A DNA stretch of 5,842 nucleotides from an uncultured Verrucomicrobiales bacterium. GTDB taxonomy: Bacteria; Verrucomicrobiota; Verrucomicrobiia; Verrucomicrobiales; Akkermansiaceae. The notes beneath the pieces are model-generated. The model worked only from the letters and a program-made list of their open reading frames with translations. It did no database searches and was not told the DNA's origin. The translations under genes were made by a program, and so were the position numbers. The stretch spans positions 1-5,842 of the forward strand of contig CALBJX010000048.1 in the NCBI GenBank assembly GCA_937893015.1, given 5' to 3'. How positions within the stretch are numbered: position 1 is the first letter of the stretch; each line of letters opens with the position of its first letter. Shown in pieces: positions 1 to 4,558 of this stretch.

Positions 1-54
1 AACCCACGACATCAACCTTGGCAAGGTTGCGCTCTACCACTGAGCTACATCCGC
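1..54 (-). tRNA. tRNA-Gly (anticodon GCC), 3' part cut off by window edge
   Basis: Read on the minus strand from position 54, the sequence folds as a standard tRNA. It has a 7-nt acceptor strand GCGGATG, a D arm GCTC-AGTGGTA-GAGC, an anticodon stem CAACC/GGTTG around the loop TTGCCAA (anticodon GCC, glycine), a 5-nt variable region, and the first T-arm strand GTGGG followed by TT. The remaining T loop, the 3' acceptor strand and the CCA end lie outside the window. It has its own promoter just upstream (88-115). The identity is read directly from the anticodon and is firm; only completeness is unknown. Confidence 0.95.
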
Positions 55-87
55 GGTTGCGGCGCCTTGCGGCGTTGTTGCGAGGGC

Positions 88-115
88 ATTATACGCGGAC
101 GAAGGAGGAATGCAA
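88..115 (-). promoter_or_regulatory. Probable sigma70-type promoter of the tRNA-Gly gene
   Basis: On the minus strand a perfect TATAAT (93 to 88) is preceded, after 16 nt, by TTGCAT (115 to 110), which matches the first half of the TTGACA consensus. Transcription would start near position 81, giving a leader of about 27 nt before the tRNA 5' end at 54. That leader could form a small CGCC-GCAA-GGCG stem-loop. The placement directly ahead of a stable RNA gene supports the call. The start point itself is inferred. Confidence 0.6.
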
Positions 116-116
116 G

Positions 117-145
117 ACTTTTTTGCGAGAAAAACGCAAAAAAGT
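117..145. repeat. Perfect 11-bp inverted repeat (stem-loop) between the beta-CASP gene and the tRNA promoter
   Basis: The arm ACTTTTTTGCG (117-127) is exactly complementary to CGCAAAAAAGT (135-145), with a 7-nt loop. It starts 20 nt beyond the stop codon of the minus-strand beta-CASP gene and ends 1 nt before the tRNA promoter's -35 region. That is where a 3'-end structure for that gene would be expected. The T run precedes the GC core and the A run follows it, in both orientations, so it lacks the 3' U-tract of a classical intrinsic terminator. Its role as terminator, 3'-end stabiliser or protein-binding site is open. Confidence 0.5.
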
Positions 146-165
146 GCGGGATTCGGAGGAAGGTG

Positions 166-1530
166 TCACAGCGTCAGCGTCTTGCCGGGCTCGGGGATGA
201 GGACGCGGGCGTCGGGCAGGGCGGCGGCGATGGAGTCGCGCATCCATGCGGCGGCATCGGGGTCGCCGTGGACGATGAGGACGGTCTCGGGTTTCAGGCG
301 GGCGGCATAGTCCACCAGCGCCTCGCGGGTGGCGTGGCCGGAGAAATCGAAACTCTCCACGCGGCAGTTGAGCGGGTATTTCTGGCCGCCTTTGGTGCGC
401 AGCTGCACCTGTTCGCCGTGCGGGGTGGCCTTGACGGCACCCGCGGGTGAGTCAGGGTCGCTGTAGCCCACGAAGAGGATGGCGTCTTTCGGGTGGGTGA
501 TGATTTGCTCCGCCAGCTTGTGGGAGACGGTGTGCTCGCTCATCATGCCGCTGGAGACAAGGTAGATGTTGCCGGGGGATGCGACAAGAGGCTCGCGCCC
601 CTGCTTGGGCAGCCCGTGGGTTTCCACGCTCTCGCCGAGGCGGTAGCCGGGGTTCAGGCGCGGCGTGCTGTCCGCCAGTTTGTCGAACACCGCCGTGATT
701 TTGGAGGACAGGCCGCCGAAGTACACGGGCACATCGGGAATAAGGCCCTTCTTCTTGAACTTGCCGATTTCGCAGAGCAGGCCTTGGCTCTTGCCCAGCG
801 CAAAGACGGGGATGAGCACCGCACCGCCGTCTTCGAGCACCTCGCGGATGGTGTCGGCAAAGCGCCGCAACTCCTTGGCGCGGGTGTAGTCCGCAGGGCG
901 TTCGGTGACGCCGTGCGTGCTCTCGATGATGAGCACATCCACGCCGTCCTCGGGGAAATCCGCGCCCGCGATGAGCGTTTGGTTTTCAAACTGCACATCG
1001 CCCGTGTAAAAGATGGTTTTGCCGCTCGCGGATTCCAGCTGCACGCCGCAGGAGCCGAGGATGTGCCCCGCGTCGAAAAGCGTGGCGAGCACCTCGCCGT
1101 TGCGACCGGTGCGGAAGGGGGCGTTGTAGGGGCGGGGCATCCAGTTGCGGGTGGCGGCCTCCAGCTCGCCGTGGGTGAAGAAGGGGTATTCGATGATACC
1201 CTCCTGCGTGCGCTTGGCGGTCATCACGTTCACGGAGTTGTGCAGCATCGCGTTGCCGATGGCGGCGGTGCCCTCCGTCATGATGACCTCGGCGGCGGGG
1301 TATTTGTCTTGCAGAATGGGCAGGGTGCCGATGTGGTCGAGGTGGGAGTGGGTAATGAAGATGCAGTCGGGGTCCGCTGCGCCGATGAGGGTAAAGTCCG
1401 GTGTGGCCTCCGCCCCTTCCTTCTTGGGGTGCATGCCGGAGTCGAGCACGATGCGCGAGCCGTCCATGTCCAACAGGTAGCAGTTGGAGCCGATTTCCAC
1501 GGAGCGCGAGAGATTGGTGAAACGTATCAT
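166..1530 (-). CDS. Metallo-beta-lactamase fold beta-CASP exonuclease / RNA-processing type protein
   Basis: This 454-residue cytoplasmic protein has the full signature of the zinc-dependent beta-CASP nucleases (COG1236/Ysh1-like, related to CPSF73 and RNase J). In order: D30 near the first strand (motif 1), HSHLDH at 61-66 (motif 2), GHILGS with H156 (motif 3), YTGD with D178 (motif 4). The beta-CASP residues follow: E203 in IIEST (motif A), H399 in FSGHA (motif B) and H421 in VHGD (motif C). The IPVFALGKSQ segment (240-249) is also typical of the family. Every catalytic residue is present, so activity is expected. Family members cut or trim RNA; the actual substrate cannot be read from the sequence. 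No KH or other extra RNA-binding domain is appended, and the length is normal for the bacterial single-domain form. The ATG at 1530 places the first beta-strand (NCYLLDMDG) at the usual distance from the N-terminus and is preceded by an A-rich stretch (cagtaaaaga), with no Shine-Dalgarno. The gene is transcribed away from the yqeY operon. Confidence 0.9.
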   Translation of the reverse strand: MIRFTNLSRSVEIGSNCYLLDMDGSRIVLDSGMHPKKEGAEATPDFTLIGAADPDCIFITHSHLDHIGTLPILQDKYPAAEVIMTEGTAAIGNAMLHNSVNVMTAKRTQEGIIEYPFFTHGELEAATRNWMPRPYNAPFRTGRNGEVLATLFDAGHILGSCGVQLESASGKTIFYTGDVQFENQTLIAGADFPEDGVDVLIIESTHGVTERPADYTRAKELRRFADTIREVLEDGGAVLIPVFALGKSQGLLCEIGKFKKKGLIPDVPVYFGGLSSKITAVFDKLADSTPRLNPGYRLGESVETHGLPKQGREPLVASPGNIYLVSSGMMSEHTVSHKLAEQIITHPKDAILFVGYSDPDSPAGAVKATPHGEQVQLRTKGGQKYPLNCRVESFDFSGHATREALVDYAARLKPETVLIVHGDPDAAAWMRDSIAAALPDARVLIPEPGKTLTL

Positions 1531-1550
1531 TCTTTTACTGGTCTACCCCC

Positions 1551-1579
1551 AGTTTGCCCGCAAATCACCTTCCTGTCAA
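1551..1579 (-). promoter_or_regulatory. Candidate promoter of the beta-CASP gene
   Basis: On the minus strand a perfect TTGACA (1579 to 1574) is followed after exactly 17 nt by CAAACT (1556 to 1551). The latter keeps only the most conserved A2 and T6, plus A4, of TATAAT. Transcription would start near 1544, leaving a leader of about 14 nt before the ATG. The -35 match and spacing are good and the -10 is poor, so this is tentative. Confidence 0.35.
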
Positions 1580-1612
1580 GGCGACAATGTGTAATGGCAT
1601 GATGCACTGTAC

Positions 1613-1628
1613 GCGGGGGCATCCCCGT
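1613..1628. repeat. Short GC-rich stem-loop in the divergent intergenic region
   Basis: CGGGG (1614-1618) pairs with CCCCG (1623-1627) around the tetraloop GCAT, with one extra G-T pair outside. It lies about 70 bases upstream of yqeY and beyond the candidate beta-CASP promoter. No T-tract follows on either strand, so it is not an obvious terminator. It may be a leader structure or an operator-like site. The rest of the 1531-1698 gap shows no coding potential I can support. Confidence 0.3.
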
Positions 1629-1659
1629 AATTCCTCGCTCTGCATGCCGCATTTCCTGC

Positions 1660-1688
1660 TTTTCCTGCGGGTGGGTTCGTGCTTAAAT
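1660..1688 (+). promoter_or_regulatory. Weak candidate promoter of the yqeY-ispD operon
   Basis: TTAAAT (1683-1688) matches TATAAT at four of six positions. TTTTCC (1660-1665) lies 17 nt upstream and matches TTGACA at three of six. If used, transcription would start near 1695, a few nucleotides before the yqeY ATG at 1699, so the message would be nearly leaderless. That would fit the absence of a Shine-Dalgarno sequence there. The evidence is slight. Confidence 0.22.
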
Positions 1689-1698
1689 AGCCGCAGCT

Positions 1699-2154
1699 AT
1701 GAGCACGATTTACGAAGAGATTACCAACGGAATGAAAGACGCCATGCGCTCCAAGAATACTGTGGCGCTGGGGGCGCTGCGCGGTCTGAAGGCTGCGCTT
1801 ATGAATGCGCAGGTGGCCAAGGGCAATGTGCACGATGAGCTGCCCGCCAACGAGGCGCAGAATGTCGTCCGCAAGCTCATCAAGCAGCACGAGGACTCCA
1901 TCGCCCTGTATGAAAAGGCCAACCGCCCCGAATCCATTGCGAAGGAACAGGCCGAAATCGAGGTGCTGGCCGCCTTCCTGCCCAAGGAAATGGATGTGGC
2001 GGAAATCACCGCTATTTTGGAAACCGTCATCACGGAGCTCGGTGCCACGACCAAGAAGGACATGGGCCGCGTGATGAAGGAGATGCAGGCCCGCACGGAA
2101 GGGCGCGCCCCGGGCAAGCTGCTCTCGCAGATGGTTTCCGCCAAACTGAGCTGA
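1699..2154 (+). CDS. yqeY: GatB/YqeY domain-containing protein
   Basis: This 151-residue, mostly helical cytoplasmic protein is the full usual length of the stand-alone YqeY family. Visible family features are the N-terminal helix with LRGLKAALMNAQ (27-38), the QHEDSIALYEKANRPE segment (63-78), EQAEIEVLAAFLPKEM (83-98) and the C-terminal GATTKKDMGRVMKEMQ (115-130) followed by a GRAPGK loop (135-140). YqeY is homologous to the C-terminal tail domain of GatB, the amidotransferase subunit that contacts tRNA in Gln/Asn-tRNA formation. The role of the free-standing protein is not firmly established, and tRNA binding is an inference from homology. The start ATG is preceded by tagccgcagct with no Shine-Dalgarno. 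It is the first gene of a tight four-gene series, and its stop is 3 nt before the ispD start, which suggests translational coupling. Confidence 0.92.
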   Translation: MSTIYEEITNGMKDAMRSKNTVALGALRGLKAALMNAQVAKGNVHDELPANEAQNVVRKLIKQHEDSIALYEKANRPESIAKEQAEIEVLAAFLPKEMDVAEITAILETVITELGATTKKDMGRVMKEMQARTEGRAPGKLLSQMVSAKLS

Positions 2155-2157
2155 GCC

Positions 2158-2829
2158 ATGTTTGCCGCCGTGATTGTGGCGGCGGGCTCCTCCCGCCGCG
2201 CCGGTTTCGATAAGCTGGCTGCGCCGCTGGCCGGGCAGCCTGTGCTGCGCCGCAGTGTGGATGCCTTTGTCGCGGCGGGGGCGTCTGCCGTTATCGTCGT
2301 TTGTCCGGAGGACCGCTGGGTGGAAACAGGGCTTGCAGCGGCGGAATTCCCCGTTCCCGTCACCCGCGTGGACGGCGGCAAGGAACGTCAGGATTCCGTC
2401 TTTGCGGGGCTTGCCGCTCTGCCCGCAGGGCTGGAGTTTGTCGCCGTGCACGACGGAGCCCGCCCGCTCATTACGGCTGAGGGGATTGAGAAATGCCTGA
2501 CGGCCGCGCAGAAGACGGGCGCTGCTGCCTGCGCCCACCCCGTGGTGGATACGCTGAAACGCGCCAATACCGAAGGCTACGCACAAACGGAAAAAGTCTC
2601 CCGAGAGAATCTCTGGGGCATGGAAACGCCGCAGATTTTCTTCATTCCCCTCCTGCGCGAGGCCTACGAAACCGTGAAGGCGCAAGGCTTGCTGGTGACG
2701 GATGAGGTTTCCGCCGTGGAGGTGCTGGGGACGCCGACCGCTTTGGTGCAGGTGGGCCCGAATATGAAAATCACCCTGCCCGGTGATTTGGAACTGGCGG
2801 AACTGATTTTCACCGCGCGGCACGCATGA
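2158..2829 (+). CDS. ispD: 2-C-methyl-D-erythritol 4-phosphate cytidylyltransferase (IspD)
   Basis: IspD couples MEP to CTP, giving CDP-methylerythritol and pyrophosphate, in the non-mevalonate isoprenoid pathway. The 223-residue protein shows all key blocks: the nucleotide-binding loop AAGSSRRAGFDKL (8-20), GGKERQDSV (73-81), VHDGARP (97-103), DTLKR (131-135), SRENLWGMETPQIF (148-161), TDE (181-183) and MKITLPGDLELAE (203-215). By alignment to the E. coli enzyme, the catalytic pair R20/K27 corresponds to R14/K19, T140 to T132, R157 to R149 and K213 to K204, so activity is expected. The glycine-rich loop reads GSS rather than GxG, and the lysine sits in FDKL rather than PKQY, a variant seen outside proteobacteria. 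The usual partner ispF is not adjacent or fused. The stop overlaps the next start as ATGA. No Shine-Dalgarno precedes the ATG; upstream coupling from yqeY (3-nt gap) is likely. Confidence 0.95.
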   Translation: MFAAVIVAAGSSRRAGFDKLAAPLAGQPVLRRSVDAFVAAGASAVIVVCPEDRWVETGLAAAEFPVPVTRVDGGKERQDSVFAGLAALPAGLEFVAVHDGARPLITAEGIEKCLTAAQKTGAAACAHPVVDTLKRANTEGYAQTEKVSRENLWGMETPQIFFIPLLREAYETVKAQGLLVTDEVSAVEVLGTPTALVQVGPNMKITLPGDLELAELIFTARHA

Positions 2830-3557
2830 TCGCCGCCGCACAGCCTGCGTGGATTCTCGGGACGGGATTTCTCGGCTCGCGTCTGCGCAGACTGTTGCCG
2901 CAGAGCATCGGTATCGACCGCGCTGCCCCTGCGGAGGTGCAGGGGGACGCCGCTGATCCCGCCGTGTTGACCCGAGCCGAGTCCCTGATGCCGCCCGCTC
3001 TCATCTTCTGCTGTCTTTCCACCCGCGGGGGGGAGGCAGCGGAGTACCGCCGCACCTACCTCGATGTCGTGCGTGCGCTGCCGGTGTCTGCCCGTATCAT
3101 CTTTTGTTCCTCTCTGTCGGCAGGGGCGGGAGCTTCGGAAAAAGCGGGTATTCTGCGGGAAGCGGAGCAGTGCGTACTGGCCCGTGGCGGCGTGGTTGTG
3201 CGGCTGGCTGCTCTTTACGGCGAGGGCCGCTGTGAGTTGTTGCGTCGCCACCGCGCGGGGGAACCCCGTCTGGCAGGGAAGGAGACGCGCCGCCTGAACT
3301 ACATCCATGTTGATGATGCCGCAGCCGCTTTGCTTGCGGCGGCAGCAGCCCCGAGCGGTATCTATGCCGCTTGCGGGGATTGTTTGAGCAAATCGGAAGC
3401 GTATGCCCTGTTGGAGGAAGTGACCGGTATTCCTGCTGCGGCGGAGAGTGCTCCCGCAGGCCGCCGCGGGCTGACGGATGCCGACCCCGCCGCCCTTTCC
3501 CCCGTGCCGAACTGGCAGCCCGGAGTTGCCTTTGCTGACTGGTGCCGCCATGCGTGA
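2826..3557 (+). CDS. Short NAD(P)-binding Rossmann / epimerase-like protein (atypical SDR, YeeZ-like)
   Basis: This is a 243-residue cytoplasmic protein. The N-terminus carries a dinucleotide-binding loop GTGFLGSRL (12-20) after a short beta-strand. D31 at the end of strand 2 suggests a preference for NAD over NADP. Other extended/atypical SDR landmarks are FCCLSTRGG (61-69), IIFCSSLSAG (91-100), VVRLAALYGEGR (124-135) and LNYIHVDDAAAALLAA (158-173). The last two resemble the RLaglYGpgR and nfIHvdDaa motifs of the YeeZ/NAD-dependent epimerase group. No YxxxK catalytic pair is visible where it would fall (about 100-115), so it may be a non-catalytic or differently acting member. The substrate is unknown. 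The start is fixed by the 4-base ATGA overlap with ispD, and the end overlaps the J-domain gene by 8 bases, so the gene is embedded in the operon. A role linked to IspD is not shown by the sequence. Confidence 0.8.
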   Translation: MIAAAQPAWILGTGFLGSRLRRLLPQSIGIDRAAPAEVQGDAADPAVLTRAESLMPPALIFCCLSTRGGEAAEYRRTYLDVVRALPVSARIIFCSSLSAGAGASEKAGILREAEQCVLARGGVVVRLAALYGEGRCELLRRHRAGEPRLAGKETRRLNYIHVDDAAAALLAAAAAPSGIYAACGDCLSKSEAYALLEEVTGIPAAAESAPAGRRGLTDADPAALSPVPNWQPGVAFADWCRHA

Positions 3558-4308
3558 TGATTATTACGAGCTGCTGGATATCGCCCCCACCGCCACGGCG
3601 GAGGAGGTGAAGCGCGCGTACTACAGACAGGCGCGGCGCTACCACCCCGACCGCAATCCGGATGATGCCGCGGCGGAGGAGCGTTTCAAACTCATTGCGG
3701 AGGCCTACCGCATTTTGGGCGATGCGGACGAACGCTATCAGTACGACGGCTGGCTGGAACGCCACCGCCGCTTGGCGCATGCGCCCGAGCTGGAGAGCAT
3801 GCAGCGCCACATCCGTGTCTCCGCCCGCCACGGACGCGACCGCCGCGCAGAACGGCGGGTCCGCGCCGAACATCGCCGCGGCGGCCGCCGAGAGCGTTCA
3901 TCCGTGCATGTGCGCCCTTTTCTGTTGAGCTCCCGCCGTCCGCCGAGCCTTGCTACCATGGTGGTGGTGTACATCATGGCGGCCTGTCTCATTGTGCCTG
4001 CTATCATCAAAGGTTTTACGGCTGCTTACCGCACCCCCGCCGCGGAGCCCGAGAAACCCAAACAGGAACTTTCGGAGGCCGAAATCCGTGCTCGGTTGGA
4101 GAATTACAACAACGACCTGCTGCAACGCGCCAAGGCGGGGGACCCCGTGGCGCAGTTACGCTATGGCAATTTGCTCTACCGCGGTGTCGGTATCCGTCAA
4201 AATCAGCAGGAGGCGCACGAGTGGTGGAAAAAAGCCGCAGAGCAGGGCAATGCCGCTGCGTTGTACAGCCTTCAACATTTCCCCGTGAACGCCGAGGCCG
4301 GCAATTGA
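3550..4308 (+). CDS. Membrane J-domain (DnaJ-like) protein with C-terminal Sel1-like repeat
   Basis: This 252-residue protein starts with a complete J domain: DYYELLDIAPTATAEEVKRA (4-23) begins it, the HPD motif is at 32-34 in YHPDRNPDD, and FKLIAEAYRILGDADERYQYD (46-66) ends it. HPD stimulates the ATPase of DnaK-type Hsp70, so it should recruit DnaK. There is no G/F-rich or zinc-finger region. Instead residues 86-130 hold 17 arginines, followed by a transmembrane helix around 134-155. A charged helical stretch (166-189) and a Sel1/TPR-like repeat (about 198-234, GNLLYRGVGIRQNQQEAHEWWKKAAEQG region) come next; a second repeat seems to start at 235 but the protein ends. The positive flank predicts the J domain in the cytoplasm and the Sel1 part outside. 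An earlier in-frame ATG at 3478 would add 24 Pro-rich residues before the J domain and overlap its neighbour by 80 bases, so ATG 3550 is preferred. It is the last gene of the operon. The client is unknown. Confidence 0.88.
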   Translation: MRDDYYELLDIAPTATAEEVKRAYYRQARRYHPDRNPDDAAAEERFKLIAEAYRILGDADERYQYDGWLERHRRLAHAPELESMQRHIRVSARHGRDRRAERRVRAEHRRGGRRERSSVHVRPFLLSSRRPPSLATMVVVYIMAACLIVPAIIKGFTAAYRTPAAEPEKPKQELSEAEIRARLENYNNDLLQRAKAGDPVAQLRYGNLLYRGVGIRQNQQEAHEWWKKAAEQGNAAALYSLQHFPVNAEAGN

Positions 4309-4369
4309 GCCGCTCCCCCGCTTTCCATCCGTTCCTCAAGGTTAGGCTCATTCCCTGTGTCGCAACGGC

Positions 4370-4450
4370 ATGAGGAAGAGAGAAATTGCATTGGCGGAGA
4401 TGGCAATTGCCTGGTATTTGTGGCTGCTTCTTTGGATTCTGTGGGGGTGA
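4370..4450 (+). CDS. Possible 26-residue membrane peptide (speculative small ORF)
   Basis: An ATG at 4370 opens a 26-codon frame ending in TGA at 4448-4450. The peptide starts MRKRE and continues with an alternately Ala/Leu and then Trp/Leu-rich segment (AIAWYLWLLLWILWG), so it looks like a positively charged N-tail plus one transmembrane helix with four tryptophans. No Shine-Dalgarno is seen ahead of it (tgtcgcaacggc), but that is true of the real genes here too. Length alone has no statistical weight, and a T-rich stretch tends to encode hydrophobic residues by chance. I recognise no family. It sits between the J-domain gene and the repeat protein gene, both of which also have membrane segments. 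Confidence 0.2.
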   Translation: MRKREIALAEMAIAWYLWLLLWILWG

Positions 4451-4467
4451 AGGAATTTTGTAGGAAA

Positions 4468-4512
4468 GATGGCCGGCCCGGTCGAGGCAGCATCGAGCTA
4501 CCCCGGCCCATC
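4468..4512 (+). other. Long imperfect hairpin in the leader of the repeat-protein gene
   Basis: GATGGCCGG (4468-4476) pairs with CCGGCCCATC (4503-4512) with one bulged base. Inside it GGT/ACC and TCGA/TCGA can extend the stem towards a 7-nt apical loop. The structure would bury the ATG at 4469, which is one reason for preferring a later start for the downstream gene. No T-tract follows. It could be a leader structure controlling translation, or the site of a bound protein. It was paired by eye and not energy-scored. Confidence 0.35.
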
Positions 4513-4528
4513 TCTAATCAGTATTGAA

Positions 4529-4543
4529 GGCTCAGGCGGAGCC
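4529..4543 (+). other. Second short leader hairpin upstream of the repeat-protein start
   Basis: GGCTC (4529-4533) pairs perfectly with GAGCC (4539-4543) around the loop AGGCG. It ends 15 nt before the ATG at 4559. Together with the larger hairpin at 4468-4512 it makes 4468-4558 look more like a structured 5' leader than coding sequence. Confidence 0.3.
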
Positions 4544-4558
4544 GCGTGTCCTTGCGGT

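Noticed and set aside
117..145. Inverted repeat as a standard intrinsic terminator
   Set aside because: The T run lies on the 5' side of the GC core and the A run on the 3' side on both strands, so no U-tract follows the hairpin.
493..1602. Long open frame on the plus strand (369 codons) opposite the beta-CASP gene
   Set aside because: The minus-strand frame carries all catalytic motifs of a known family. The plus-strand product is Val/Gly/His-rich without motifs, a GC-rich shadow.
1576..2841. Long open frame on the minus strand (421 codons) opposite yqeY and ispD
   Set aside because: It lies antisense to two well-recognised genes. Its product is His/Arg/Gly-rich with no known motif, as expected from reading GC-rich coding DNA backwards.
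3478..3549. Earlier in-frame ATG for the J-domain protein
   Set aside because: It would add a Pro-rich stretch not found ahead of J domains and a deep overlap with the preceding gene. ATG 3550 starts directly at the J domain, and its 8-base overlap resembles the other junctions of the operon.
4384..4408. AATTGC/GCAATT inverted repeat in the gap after the J-domain gene
   Set aside because: The stem is only 6 bp, mostly A-T, with a 13-base loop and no T-tract. It is probably chance and not a supported terminator.
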